Shown here: positions 23,708 through 35,350 of the stretch, piece after piece
Position numbering within the stretch: position 1 is the first letter of the stretch
How the letters are laid out: each line of letters begins with the position of its first letter
NCBI GenBank assembly: GCA_030248195.1
Contig: JASAND010020893.1
Span: 1-64,000 of the forward strand
Source of the DNA: Trissonchulus latispiculum
Taxonomy: Eukaryota; Nematoda; Enoplea; Enoplida; Ironidae
Length of the DNA: 64,000 bases
Reading direction: 5' to 3'
The notes under the pieces: model-generated
What the model was told of the DNA's origin: nothing
Database searches by the model: none
The model's input: only the letters and a program-made list of their open reading frames with translations
Made by a program: the position numbers and the translations under genes

Positions 23708-24784
23708 CAAAGATGAAACCGGGTCACCAGGTCACCGAGTCACCGGGTCAGTTCTGGCCACTATATGGACCGAGTCACCGGGTCAGGAGCTCTGACCCGG
23801 TCTTGACCCGGTATTTTTTAGTTGGGGGAAATTTTTTGCTGTTAAAGCATATTTTTGGAATTTTTATCAGCTTTTATAACCTGAAAACTTCAGTAATTAC
23901 TCAAAACTTCAGGAATAATTATATACTTAACTTAATCGTCTAGTCTTTAAGATGCTTGTCGCTGTAGTGTCCTCAAAATGTTTGTAATGACCTGTCAAGC
24001 TTAAATATAGTTTGAAACGATGATTGCGTTGGATCTTAACTAGAAACAAGAAAATTAGGTATGGGCCCTGAGAGTCCGAAATCTTTATCTTAAAATCTAA
24101 AATTTTCTATGCTCCATCTGCTGCAGTTTTCTTCACCGCTGCTCTCGTTTTCTGAGGGAGTCAGACTGTGTAGATCTCAAATCTGAGTAATTAAGAAAAT
24201 CTCAGCAAAATAAGGTTCACAGACTCTGCGTTTTGATTTTCATTTTTTCGAAATATTACGACTTAGTATCCTTAGGGACTAGTGGATTTTAGTTTGACTT
24301 TTATTTGTAGTATGTATTTTCTGAATCCTAGCAAGAATAATTCCACATAAAGAAAGTGCGCTGAGTGTAACCCTCAGCCATACAACTAAATAAAATATTT
24401 TTACTACAATAAAACACAAAGGTGCTTATGTTAAGCTCTATAATTAGAATTAAATGATGTGCTGACTTCGGCAAAGTTTTTTGTTCCAAACTGATTCAAC
24501 AAGTTATGGAGTTGACTGCAGATCGAGTGCGAAATCCAAATCGTGCGAATCAGTTTTGACTTTTTCCGGTTTACTTACAATATTTATATACTTTCCAGCG
24601 TTACTATAAGGAAAGCAAAAATTTTGACCAGCTTTTTATTTTAGACTCCAAAACTGTCCAAAAAAATCAAAGAATACTCACCGCACCCTCAATATAAGTA
24701 TTTTTAATCTTTCCAAGCTTAAACCTGAATTTTCAAAAATACCGGGTCACCTGGTCAGTAAATAGTGACCCGGTTTCATCTCTG
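23708..24784. mobile_element. 1,077-bp non-autonomous hAT-type element
   Basis: The ends CAAAGATGAAACCGGGTCAC and GTGACCCGGTTTCATCTCTG are inverted repeats with one mismatch. An exact 8-bp duplication GTTGAAAA lies at 23700-23707 and 24785-24792. An 8-bp duplication with CARNG-type termini fits the hAT superfamily. The subterminal zones carry repeats of 'accgggtcac' (23719-23812; 24741-24776). No transposase is present, so it would need one supplied in trans. Confidence 0.85.
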
Positions 24785-24939
24785 GTTGAAAAGTTCGCCA
24801 GGCCAACCAAGAGTTGAATAGGATTTTCGCTCAAACACGTTTACTTTTTGTTACAGTACACGGTATCTTTCCTAAGCTGCATCAGTATAGCTGGGGAGCA
24901 TAGACGCCTCAGCATAATTTTTTAGGGACAGTAACAACC

Positions 24940-25440
24940 TTTTCGCAGAGTTAAATCCGGGACCGGGTGCCCGCGGCGCGGGCCGGGCCGGGTCTCAATC
25001 TTAAAACCGCGGGTCTGGGTCCGGGTCCTGAGGTCTGAAATCCAGAAAAATTCAAAATATCCTTCTTGCAGTAAATTACTTTTAAAAGTTTCTGAGCGTT
25101 CCAAAAAGCTTGCTTGGCTGAAGTTGCTCTTCTTGTAGTCGAGCTAAAGCATAGGTCAGGTAATCATTTTCAATATGAGTACGTATTTGGTTTGCGCAAC
25201 TGAAACAAAAATCCAAATTCCGAGCCGAGCCAGAAGCGAAGAAACGGTTCGGTCCAACCCGAGCCCAGCCCGAGAAATTTCTTATCGGCACAACCCTACC
25301 TATAGTATATTGTGTGCAAAAATGAGCGAAATCCGTGACTAAATATTCTGGCCCCAAAGCGACCCCCTTAAATCCGGGTCCGGGTCTGAATGAACGGGTG
25401 CGGGTCCGGGCCGGGTCTGAAAATTTGGATCCGGATTCAA
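24940..25440. repeat. GC-rich 'ggtccgggtc' arrays with a truncated TAGGGTTGTGCC-type element end
   Basis: Blocks of 'gggccgggccgggtc' and 'gggtccgggtc' occur at 24955-25030 and 25365-25440. At 25277-25298 the text 'aaatttcttatcggcacaac' ccta is, in reverse, an element end TAGGGTTGTGCCG. The same end with the same AAATTTC neighbour closes the element at 36439-36973, so this is probably a truncated relative. Confidence 0.55.
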
Positions 25441-25599
25441 ATTTGCCTTACTAAGAGAGACTCTCGTCCTACTAAGAAAGCAATATGAAAGAGCAGTTGT
25501 GGAGGTGCCATAAGTGTCTGGCAGTGGCCTCAAGCAACATCGGAGAAAGGCAAAAATTGACCCAAAAATGTCCCCCTCCTTAAGCTCCGAAAACTATTC

Positions 25600-25795
25600 C
25601 TAAAAAATTGTCAAAAAATCAAAAGTCAAAACTTTTTGAGTTTTGATTTATCAAAAATCAAATCAAAACTTCGAGAGTTTTGATAAAAAATCAAAAATCA
25701 AATCAAAACTCCGGCACATTTTGATAAAAAATCAAAAATCAAATCAAAACTCCGGAGGTTTTGATAAAAAATCAAAAATCAAATCAAAACTAAAA
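25600..25795. repeat. ATCAAAAATC simple-repeat array, copy 2
   Basis: About five units of 'gataaaaaatcaaaaatcaa' with 'atcaaaact' and a short variable insert (cgagagtt, ccggcaca, ccggaggt). Same text as the array at 23170-23460. Confidence 0.8.
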
Positions 25796-28723
25796 TGAAA
25801 AATCAAAACAACACTATTACCGTGTCCATAAGCCCAATTCTGCTTCAATTATCTGCTGAGTATTCTGCTACTAGGCAAGCTGACACAAAACACGAAGCTT
25901 TATATGCCAAGACAAGAGATCAGGTACACCAACACAACTACAAGTTATCTTTTCCGGAACATCGTAAAATTTTGTCGATAATGTCTAGATATTTCTTCTG
26001 AAAGCTTGATAAACTAAAAGCTTTGTTCAGTTTCCAATTATCTCCCACATCAATCTTTTTACAATTTCTTGTCCAATTTCAAAAAATGGCATGATCACAA
26101 AGCAAACCAAACTTGTCAAAATCAACACTAAATTATAGATAAAAATCAATGTATTCGATAATAAAGATAGTTACTGCATTCAGATACTATAATAAAATTT
26201 TAACATTACAACAACAACATAGATCATGAATTTTGGTGATAGTCACGTTTGGCTTCTGTAGTTCCAAGGGTACCTACAATTTCCTTGCTAATTAACACTT
26301 TATTGTTGGTCAAGCATTACTTAGTTGGTTGAATTCGTCTAGAAGAATCCCTAGCTTATACCACTGGAACTGGACAGTTCCTTGACAAACGCCTGCCTTG
26401 GGGAGCTTCCTAAGCAAATACGAAAAATACTATTGCTGGCTTATGGTATTTTAAAGGCATTCCCTAAACGCATTCATCGATTGTAATTATGCAAACTTTT
26501 GAAACATCATTCGATTATTGTTTGACTATTAATGTCCATCATCCATTTCAACTTCAGTCACAGTACGAAGATGCATTGAAGCGAAAACACGCAAGAATTA
26601 CACCAATCTAAAAGCAAAAAATAGTGTCTGTTACATTCAAATCTGCTACGTATAAAATATTTTTGTGCATACTTTTTACTGATCAAGACTGATTTTGCAG
26701 TTATTAACGATAGATGATAAAAAATCTTCAAGGTGTTACACCAGAGAGAGAAAGAGGTGTGAAGCAGCGAAGCTGTAGCTCTGTTTTCAAGGTAATATTT
26801 TTGTACCTAATAAAATATTATAGTCGAGAATGTTAGCGGAAACAAATTATTCTAGTAAACTCCAAGCGAAGTTAAGTTTGAGTTTGCCTTATTTGATTGA
26901 TAACATTTGACTGATTTCGCAGGTTTGCGTTAGATTCCTAAAATTTCAATTGTTGTCACCTGGTACTCCAAATTCGTCTACAGCCGTTTGGAATTGAAGG
27001 TTATTTCTGGGCGATTTAATTAATAATTCAGCAAACATACTTAGGTTTCAGATATCAAAGAGAAATCGTGAATGGCATGTTACTCATTCTACCATGTAGT
27101 AAATAGTCGATGGCAAAAGCGAGAGAATAAACTTGCATAAAGGAGTTCTTTTTGTAACATTATTTGAGATAACCTAGCAGCTCATTTAACCAAACAGCTC
27201 TTTTCTGTTCCTATTAAACTTTAAATCTCTGATATACATAGTTGAATCTTAATTTCAGGATTGACGAATACATTAACTGCTTTGTCCGAATATGACATCC
27301 GTATTATTCTACGTGTTGTCGTTACTTTTGATGACAAATACTTCTAGTGCCAAAGACAGTATGCCAACCAATGATTTTATGATCTAATTTTAATCATTTT
27401 AGTCGGAGATATCCTAAGACTATTTATTAATCACTGACAACGATTGATTTTTTAAATTTAGTTTTATTAGTACATAAAAATTTATAGAGAAAGTAGTAGT
27501 AAGTGAAATGAGAGTTCTGGGACCACCCGCAGCCACAGCCCGCCCGGCGATGGCGTCGGTGGTGTACACATATTTTTACCTTATTATTGTAGCGGAAGTG
27601 CTGTAACATAGCGATTACCAACAACTTGCTACTGGAACTGCGCTCAATAGATAACGCGCCTGGCCTAACAGAAGCCAGTTCGCGGGGAGCCTCGCCAGTA
27701 ACAGATGTTACACGTAAATCACCAGGCTAACCATACATAGGCCAAAAAGAACCACGAATAAATATAGGTATTTAATAATGGCGCATTGGCCGAGAAAAGA
27801 CACGTACATGAAGGAATAAGCATAGCATATAAATGAGCACACATATATAAAGCATATAATAAAGGCCATAATGACACAGCATAAATGCATACCAACACAG
27901 AGCACACGTGGGAGCTACAGTCGGGTGGGGGACCCGGCTGTCTTGACAAGTGCCATGTCTATGGCAGCGACCACCCAAGTCTACAACAAACAACCAACTG
28001 AATTCAACAAACAGGAGAGACTGAAGTGCTTGCAGACAAATATGCAAATTAGTCTGCAGACGAAGCAAAATGTGTAAACAGACAACTTACATATATGCAT
28101 CTCCACTACATTATTGACAACTTCGTTAACTGATTCTAGAAAACTGAGTTTTGAGTTTAACTGATTCTGGAAAACTGTTATTCTGAGAAGTTGTGGAAAA
28201 GCTTTATGATGTCGCACAAAATGTTTTAAAAAGTTTTAAAAATTTGCATAAAACGTTTTATAAACTTGCAAAACACTTTAAAAGGTTTTATAAAGTTGCG
28301 AAAGCTTTGCAAGGTCCCAAAAGTTTTATAAAGTTGTGAAAAAGTTTTAAATTGGTAGATCTCCCGCAGCCACAACCCGCCCAGTGCCAGTGGTCCCCAG
28401 GTGTTTTTTAAACTTGTCACTACGTAGCTCGTCACTATTGAAAGCAGACAACAAATATCCAACCAACTGCAAAATCCGCTACAAATATTGCAAGCTTTGA
28501 AGTTATACAAGGTTATAATACCAAACCATACCAACAAAGCAGGGAAGTAAGCACAGCAAATGTCTAACTTACTAAATTCAGAGATTTGTTGCCGTCATGG
28601 CATTTTTCACAGCAAATAACAATACCCGCTTCATACCGCGAATGTAAACCGCCTTGCTAAGTCACCTTGCTGGAAACGATATACTGAAAAATCTGGCTAA
28701 GAAGTAAAAACCCAAGACTGATT
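25796..28723. other. gene-poor AT-rich stretch
   Basis: No gene recognised. Short frames near 27700-28070 have no domain. The stretch includes relics of the foldback family at 27480-28420. Confidence 0.45.
27480..28420. repeat. diverged relic of the foldback family found at 38672-45545
   Basis: 'acccgcagccacagcccgcc' (27528) and 'cccgcagccacaacccgccc' (28362) match 'gacggagccacagcccaccc' in the foldback arms. The stretch 28200-28350, with 'agttttataaagttg' and 'aaagttttaaaa' repeats, matches the arm interior. The 'ccaggtgttttttaa' phrase near 28397 matches 'ccagatgttttttaa'. Both blocks read in the same direction, so this is a fragment rather than a full palindrome. Confidence 0.6.
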
Positions 28724-28731
28724 GCCTGAAC
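28724..28731 (+). repeat. 8-bp target-site duplication GCCTGAAC (left)
   Basis: The same octamer occurs at 30350-30357. The two copies bracket an element whose ends share CCCCAGTTTGTCAAC-type inverted repeats. Confidence 0.65.
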
Positions 28732-30349
28732 GGTTCATTCTCAGTTTGTTAACTCCCCAGTTAGTCAACTTACTTTCTTGGCATCCCGACATTGTCAACT
28801 CTTGTTCGAATGAATCAGTTATTCTTAGGGGGAACAGCTTTAACTTTTACAAACAGTTTTAGTTAATTTACTATTATATAAGGTGGTGATTCCCTTTGGA
28901 GACATCAACTTTGAACCGTTGTTACTCATTCATTCCTAGGAGTTAAGAAGCCATTTCTATATCAAAATGGAGCTTAATATTTTCTCTTTCTAATGAATAC
29001 AGTGAACATAACTTTAGTTCTTGGAAATTATTTTCCGGCATTTTCGAAGTAATTTAATTTTCCAGATTTTTTTTGCAGACTAAAGCACATGTTTTCATGA
29101 GGCGTCGGACATATCATTCGATTCCACTATCAAATAGCTTGGGACCCTTCTTTAATTATTATGAAACCGCTCTTCGTTATAAAGAAATTAACTAAAATGT
29201 ATGCGCAACCTGGATTTTGCCTACTTTTCCCAAATTTGGCAAGCGACCACTTTAGCTCGAAAGCAGCAATCGGAGCAACTAAAAAAGGGTCCCTGGGTAT
29301 TTTTGTGTAAAACACGTCCAGTAAGTGGCAACCCTCTAGCTTGCATAGTAAATGCTCCACAATCGCTGAAAAAAATTGGTCATGTTTTTGCTAAAACTAC
29401 ATTTTTATGACAGCAGCGTACGGAATAGCAATTAGAAGATTACAATGCCACGAATACTCGGACCCGACGAGACCTTCAAATTGACACCCTTAGTTTAATT
29501 TTATGGCTTGCGTATCTCAAGATATGGCGGATTATTTGATTTCTGCAAAAACGACAAGTTTTCAACGACAAAATAAGAAAATAAGCTATATCTCACCATA
29601 CAGAAAAGCTAAAAAGGTGCTCCAAAAAGCAAAAATGTACAACTCAACATGATCTTTCGAATGAATACAATCATAGCTATGCAGCTACTGTCTAATTGTT
29701 AAAAATCTGCAAAAACTGCCCTGAAGGCGTCGAAGTTTTGAAGCGGGATTGCGCGGAGGGTGTTAGAATGCTAAAAGAACCTATTTGGAAAGTTTCATCA
29801 CATTTCATCTTGATTTGTGCCGTCAACCAATAATATGTGCCCAAAAAGAATCACCGCCTAAAGTATTTAATCCTATGCAAGGTTTGATCCGGAAAGCATC
29901 AATTGATCGAGTACGAATTCTACAAAATTTAAATTTTGTGAAGATAGCACGAAATTTAATCTCATTTTAAAGTTATGTTAAAATTTAATAAAATTAAAAT
30001 TAGAAATTATTTCATCAGCTGGTCTTTCCTATGCCAAGTTTTATTTATGACTTAAGATTAAATAGTTCTGTTTGAAGTAATTTACAAAAAATTAAAGTTA
30101 AAGCTTTATTTTAGTCAGCTTAAAAGCAGGTCCCCATAAGAGAAACTGAATGACACAAAAACAAGTTAATAAAGTGGGGATGGCACGAAAAAGAGTTGAC
30201 CAGCAACTGGGGATGTCTTATAAAAGATTTGACTAACTGGGGATGAACTGAAGAAGTGTTGACTAACTGGGAACAACCCTAATTTGAGGGATAAGAATTG
30301 ACTAACTGGTAGTTGACAAACTGGGGAATTGACAAATTGGGGATATGCC
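28732..30349. mobile_element. 1.6-kb element with CCCCAGTTWGTCAA ends, containing a nested element
   Basis: The left end carries 'ttaactccccagttagtcaa'. The right end carries six or seven inverted copies, 'ttgactaactggggatg' and 'gttgacaaactgggga' (30165-30345). An exact 8-bp direct repeat GCCTGAAC flanks it. The terminal repeats are imperfect at the very ends (GGTTCATTC versus GGCATATCC). No transposase is seen. A TTAA-type element (28877-29863) sits inside and so inserted later. Confidence 0.6.
28877..29863. mobile_element. ~990-bp AAGGTGGTGATTCC element, copy 1
   Basis: The left end TAAGGTGGTGATTCCCTTTG is mirrored by 'ccaaaaagaatcaccgccta' at the right. Nearly collinear copies lie at 60213-60913 and 60988-61395. 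In the cleanest copy the ends are TTAAGGTGGTG and CACCACCTTAA, implying TTAA duplications. Copy 1 has mutated ends (TATAAGG, CCTAAAG). The interior is not coding. Confidence 0.75.
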
Positions 30350-31018
30350 GCCTGAACACTTGCAGCGACGCGTCCGTGCAATACTACAAACCAGCCAATA
30401 ATACACTAATGGTGTAGTTTCTTGTGATTGGTTGACAACAGAATTGTGAAAATGGACAGCCGTTTAGCTGCTCTAATCTCAATGACAAGGGAGATAAAAT
30501 TGAATTTTCTAAAGGTTTTCCTTAATGAGGACGATTAATGGAAATATATAATTTATTTTAACACAAGAAGTGTGTTAATTTCAAATTTCAACAAAATTCA
30601 ACGACAAGACTACAAATACAATACATTGCCACCTCTACTTTACCGATAATTTCAACCAATCACATACTCTTAGTTATTAAAGCAAAGCAAGAGTCCGTAA
30701 CTAATTCCGTTATGTTATAGAATAAGAGTACATAAACCGCTAGAGGGCTTCCCTTCCCTGCACTGCGTAAGCGTGCTCTGACCACAATACGCGAATGTTC
30801 TCCTGTTGGGGGGGGGGTGGTGTGTTGACAAGCATACCCCCCTCACCGTTTGCTGGGGAGAGCCAAAAGAGGACCCTGTTTGGTGGGAAGAGGAGCACTC
30901 CAGTGGCTTACTCTTCTTCTTAGTGCAGTTATGCACTTTTGATTTAAAGAAAGACTGTCCGAAACAGGGCAGAACGTCACGTCCATCTCTCTACAACACT
31001 GATTTGTTTGCTTTATAG
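29864..31018. other. intergenic stretch with repeats only
   Basis: It contains the right-hand TTGACTAACTGGGGA array of the 28732-30349 element and one miniature element (30722-30945). No convincing gene. Confidence 0.45.
30722..30945. mobile_element. miniature inverted-repeat element, family A copy 2
   Basis: The left part (cataaaccgctagagggctt) is mirrored by 'agtggcttactcttcttctt' and 'agtgcagttatgcac'. Its interior (gacaagcataccccc, gagccaaaagaggaccctgt, ttggtgggaag) is the reverse complement of the interior of the element at 6278-6666, so these are two copies of one family in opposite orientation. It includes a G10 run at about 30809. Confidence 0.65.
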
Positions 31019-32192
31019 GTGCTAGAAGCTTTACTCAATCAATTCTGCAACATTACGGTAAGTGCAGTAAGTAGAGTGATCTACACGATGCTTTGTCAAA
31101 ATGTAACCAATTAATTCAAGGTTATGCATGGTGCCCCTAAGCCTTTCTAATTGTCAAAATTTACAGTCTTATAAAAGATATTTTTTAGATTTTGTGGCTT
31201 GAAGGTTGCGTTCAGGGGTTTCCAATGGCGCGAACACTACTCTGTAATGTTCAAATGCGCCTAAACAAATAATGTTTTTATGTTAAAATCAAAGTTTCGA
31301 GAATACTAATTCAACGGAAGGAGATTTAATTTGCGCGAGGAATTTGGAAGGGAAGTTCGTTTTCTACCGCCATTGTTATGACGAATCGTCGCAAAGAAGC
31401 GCCTGCCTTCATCAGTGAAATGCGGAGAGATCTGCCGTTCAGAGTGAGAAAAACAAACATTTTGGCCAAAACAGAGTTATGACCAACTATACATGCACAA
31501 ACTTTTGTTGAATTTAACTAGCTATATTAGAAAGACGTATCTTTATTGCATTTGTGGTAATAATAATCTTGGCAGAAAAATGTCGCTGCAAATACGGATT
31601 CCAACAGAAAGCCAGAAAGTCGTATGTATCTGCAATTTAACATTGCACGTACGTCTTTATGGCTTCGGTTCCAGAGATAACTGAAGTACCAAAGCGCCAA
31701 GAACGTAACTTTTTTAATTAAAAGCGCCAATTCTTTATAGATTTACAGAAATAAACTGTCTGATGGATAGAACCAGCCAAATAGTATCATGTTACACAGT
31801 GTCCACAAATTTAGATTGGTCCGGAGAAAGGTGCAACACAATTCACATTAATGGTCTTGGTAAACATTAGTCAGATTGTACCTTTGGATTAGGAATAAGA
31901 TGGTGTTTTTTAGTAAACAATCCGGATAGCAATTCCTGTAAGCCGTTTCAGCTCATCTTTCCTATTTATAGAAGTGATTTATACGTCGTCTTCCAATAGA
32001 GATTGCATTAATCTGTGCAAATCAACAAAAACTGGATATGTGATCAACCTGTACTTCTGTTCCTATGATCCGAGATACAACAGGTGTCAATGTTTCTTCC
32101 AACAACACGCAGATTCGCAAGGAATTGATAAGTATCGAGGCTGGGATGACTTTGTTGAGTACTACGAAAGCGAATCTTGCCATGAAACCTAG
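31019..32192 (+). CDS. Cys-rich, probably secreted protein, at least four exons (5' end missing)
   Basis: Exons that join in phase: 31019-31057 (phase 0; good AG acceptor, consensus GTAAGT donor), 31302-31414, 31741-31859 and 31972-32192. The product has regularly placed Cys: LICARNL, YRHCYDES, RSACLHQ, INCLMDR, VSCYTV, ERCNTIH, RDCINLCKS, YFCSYDP, RCQCFFQ, and a final ESCHET. That density suggests an extracellular disulphide-rich domain, perhaps two repeats. No family is recognised and no signal peptide was found; it should lie upstream of 31019. The acceptor at 31302 is weak (tttcgag), so the first join is the least certain. AATAAA signals follow at 32229 and 32291. Confidence 0.6.
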
Positions 32193-32228
32193 ATAATTAA
32201 TTAATAATGGAACAATTGAAATTTGGCA

Positions 32229-32296
32229 AATAAAAGGGATGTCATTCCCGAGTTTCCGTTCTTGGCAAGCCATGCTTCCTGCTCTAGATCAATAAA
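32229..32296 (+). promoter_or_regulatory. polyadenylation signals AATAAA
   Basis: AATAAA at 32229-32234 and 32291-32296 follow the stop codon of the Cys-rich gene within about 105 bp. Confidence 0.5.
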
Positions 32297-33473
32297 ATAC
32301 CGTTTCAAATGTAGAGGATAGCCGAAATTATCCCTGTATTAAGTTGGCATCTATAGTGTGGTTTTTATTGGATACAATTAGTTTCAGATTTAGCACATAT
32401 AAGTTAACTCGGCAATCCACCAATTTCAGTCTGCGGATAATTAACATAGTTTCAGTTTCAGTTGTAAAAGTTTTATAGTCGGCAATACAGAATCAATTTC
32501 AGGTCAGTCAAAAATGTGCTTTATTTCTCGCCTTCAGAGGCTCAGAGCTAACATAAAGCATTATCAAATGACTACTTGGAATCCCCTGCTGGAATAGTAA
32601 CGGAATGCAAGTGAAAGCTTTAGATATTCAAGATTTGAAACGCTGAATCCAGTTTCGGTTCGGTCCGAGTTTTACGTCTTTGCCAAACTGGTTTCAGCCT
32701 TCAGTCGGAGGCCTAAAACGATTTCAGTTTCAGGTAACTTCCCAAAGTAGTTTCAGTTTTGATTTAAGTTTTTGTTGCTGTGACTGACACTGACACGTAC
32801 GCATGCAACCAGTTTTAGTTTCGGTGGCTGAAACATCACTGCTTCCAAAGAGCTTAAGTTTTCCTTTCCAAGGGCCTTTTCAAGAAAGGGTAGAGTAGAG
32901 TAGAGTTAAAATTAACTCTTTTCATGAAAGGATGGAGTTAATTTTAACTCTGCGTGTTTTAACTCTCTCTAACCCTGCAGGGTTAAAAACGGCAGGGTTA
33001 AAAAGAGTTAAAAATGCCAGGGTTAAAATTAACTCCATGCATTCATGAAAAGACTTAATTTTAACTCTACTCTACCCTTTCTTGAAAAGGCCCCAAGGAG
33101 TTTTCCTGAAACTTTGTCTTTGGGCGACCCTAACCATACTCAATCAGCCAGCAAACATCTATAACAATTTCGAAGGGTTCGGACGCTGTTAAAACACTAA
33201 TTAGTATGTATTTCAACTAAACCTATCTAAACCGAATTAAAATTGGCATTGACTTTGAGCCAGACCAGGGTTGACCCACGTGGGATTCACAGAAACAACA
33301 GTCCCTCAGAAGATGACTACAGTTATTGGTTGTAGTTTGGTTTGAACCAGCGGAGACTCGGTACTCATGAAAAAGTGCGGATTTGCAACCAAACATTCCT
33401 AAAAGTAAGGAACTTAATTTCGACAACACCCAGTAGGTACTGAGAAAACAACGCCGTAGAAAGCGAAGATATA
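32297..33473. other. intergenic region with one miniature element
   Basis: No gene. 'gtttcagttt' and 'agtttcagg' words recur at 32380-32830. The only clear structure is the element at 32871-33093. Confidence 0.45.
32871..33093. mobile_element. ~220-bp miniature element with GGGCCTTTTCAAG ends
   Basis: GGGCCTTTTCAAGAAAGGGT at the left is matched by ACCCTTTCTTGAAAAGGCCC at the right, followed inward by TAGAGTAGAG/CTCTACTCTA. CAA occurs next to both ends, a possible 3-bp duplication. The interior is a series of 'ggttaaaa' and 'gagttaatttt' motifs. The whole unit can fold into one hairpin. Confidence 0.75.
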
Positions 33474-34328
33474 CGCCCGATTGCACCAAATGGTTCTACG
33501 TAAAATCTAATTATCTTAAAATCTTATTAGCTAGAAAGATTTTAAAACTAAACACATTTTCCATTGCACCAAAATGTTTTTGCGTAAAATCTTTTTAACT
33601 TCTATTTAGAATCTGTTTTGCTAAAATCTAATTAAGGGTCACGTTACTAAAACAGCCAATCAGACATCGAGCGGCAGCTTTGAAGTTGTAGCGCTGCCCA
33701 ATGATAAAATATCAGAGCCCTGACAGTGAGAAGCTACTTAAAATCTAATTATTCCTTTTCAAAATTTTCTCTCTTTTTACGTCCTTACTGTAGTAAGAAA
33801 CTGAGTAAGCTTTAGTGTAAATGCAATAAACGCTGCTATTTGCTTATATATTTAGTGGTTAGTGGTGACAAAGTGTAGTAACCTACTGTTCTTATCTCAC
33901 TAAAAGTAACTATTGCTAAGCATGAATATAACTTTTTCGGGATTTCATTTTGTAAACAAATACATAACCAAAATAGTTTCTGTGCAGCTCCAACAAGTAC
34001 AAGAAACTAAATCTATCCAAATTCTGAATCTAAGAGTTCTTGTTTGTAAATATACAAAATAAGTTAGTCGCTCAAGTAAAATAACGGTGATTACAGCGAA
34101 AACCTTCACTGAGACTTGCAAATTACTGGATTTTCGCGTTAAACAGATTTTAAACATAGTACGAGGCATGTTTAAAATCTAATTAAGTTTCAATAGGTAA
34201 TCAAATTTTAAACAGATTTTAAATATATTTAAGTTGGTGCAATGCTCTGGAAACTTAAATATATTTAACATCAGTTTAAAATCTAATTTGGCTAATTAGA
34301 TTTTAAACACATTTGGTGCAATCGGGTG
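33474..34328. mobile_element. 855-bp inverted-repeat element with CRCCCGATTGCACCAAATG ends
   Basis: CGCCCGATTGCACCAAATG at the left and CATTTGGTGCAATCGGGTG at the right are inverted repeats with one mismatch. Subterminal 'aaaatctaatta' words occur at both sides. There is no gene inside. No target duplication is obvious. Confidence 0.7.
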
Positions 34329-34490
34329 TTAAAGTAGATTAATTTTTCTGAGAAATTTAGAATATGACAACGACTACTACTAGTAGCAGAAACCACGTTG
34401 GGTAAAGTTGGCACTTACTCAGTCATTGCTTAAAAAGTTCAAACCTTGTTCCTTATTTGAGCATTGCATCCCATACGTGAGCATTACAGG

Positions 34491-34715
34491 ATGGATGACC
34501 GACCAGTTGTGAAAATTTTGCTCTTTCTTGGGGTATCCTTGTTGCTTCTTTTGATTATACTAATTTTCTGGTTCTGCTGTGGTGGAAAAGAAGCTTGTCA
34601 AGAGTCCAAGAGTCAAACAAAAGCGCACAGAGACAGCATGGCATTTCCGGTTGGTATTGGTATAGCCGCAGGTGCTGCCGCGGGTGCATCAGCTGGTAGC
34701 TGCTCGGGTTGTTAG
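34491..34715 (+). CDS. 74-residue single-pass membrane protein, tandem copy 1
   Basis: A small intronless frame. After a short polar start (MDDRPVVK) comes a hydrophobic helix of about 24 residues (ILLFLGVSLLLLLIILIFWF) that runs into the motif CCGGKEAC. A polar stretch follows, then a Gly/Ala-rich hydrophobic tail (IGIAAGAAAGASAG) ending CSGC. A paralogue of identical length lies 860 bp downstream. The flanks are also related: 'cagaaaccacg(t/g)tgggt' and 'ttgcatcccatac' upstream, 'aacctaaggtcag' downstream. So a whole gene with its promoter was duplicated. I recognise no family. Conservation of the helix, CCG.KEAC and the Cys-ending tail supports a real gene. It could be a membrane-anchored or pore-forming peptide, but that is speculation. 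Confidence 0.6.
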   Translation: MDDRPVVKILLFLGVSLLLLLIILIFWFCCGGKEACQESKSQTKAHRDSMAFPVGIGIAAGAAAGASAGSCSGC

Positions 34716-35350
34716 ACCACCTGTCGCCAACTTAAACCTAAGGTCAGGTTGGATCGCAAGCAATTCAAAATTCTAGAATTTCGCAAAATTCGAATTTCTA
34801 TAAGGGGTTCGATTCGCTACTAGCCAAAAATGTATAACTGTTTCCGGCTTTGCTGAAAGCCTTTATTATAATGTTGATGACATTATTATAAATGACATCA
34901 TATGACATGATATTATAACAAGGCAGACATACATATCAGACACTGTGCAGTGTGTAACATCGTGTTTTCTGTAATTGTGCGTTCATGTCAATCTATTTAT
35001 ATTATTTGTCCGTTGTTTATTGTCGATCGTTGCTAAGTAAATGAAAGGAAAAAATTAAGTAAAGCGACATTACACCTTTATCATTACTTTTATCTCAATC
35101 AAAACTGCGACAGTAAGTTTTTGTATCCTCCAACCTTAAAGTCGATTTCTGTTAGCCTGTAATTTAAATTAAATTAAAGTTAATTTCTGAATAATCAGTG
35201 CTTACAGTAGCAGCTGATTCTATACTGACTCCAGCAGAAACCACGGTGGGTCAGAGTTGGTACTTGTTCACAGTTTAAAAAACAAATATTAAAACATTCA
35301 AAACTTTGTTCACTGTTTCATGATTGCATCCCATACCTGGGTATTATAGC

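Noticed and set aside
24940..25030. Right end of a complete hAT copy
   Set aside because: Only one TAGGGTTGTGCC-type end could be found nearby (25298), with no matching left end, so it is listed as a truncated relic only.
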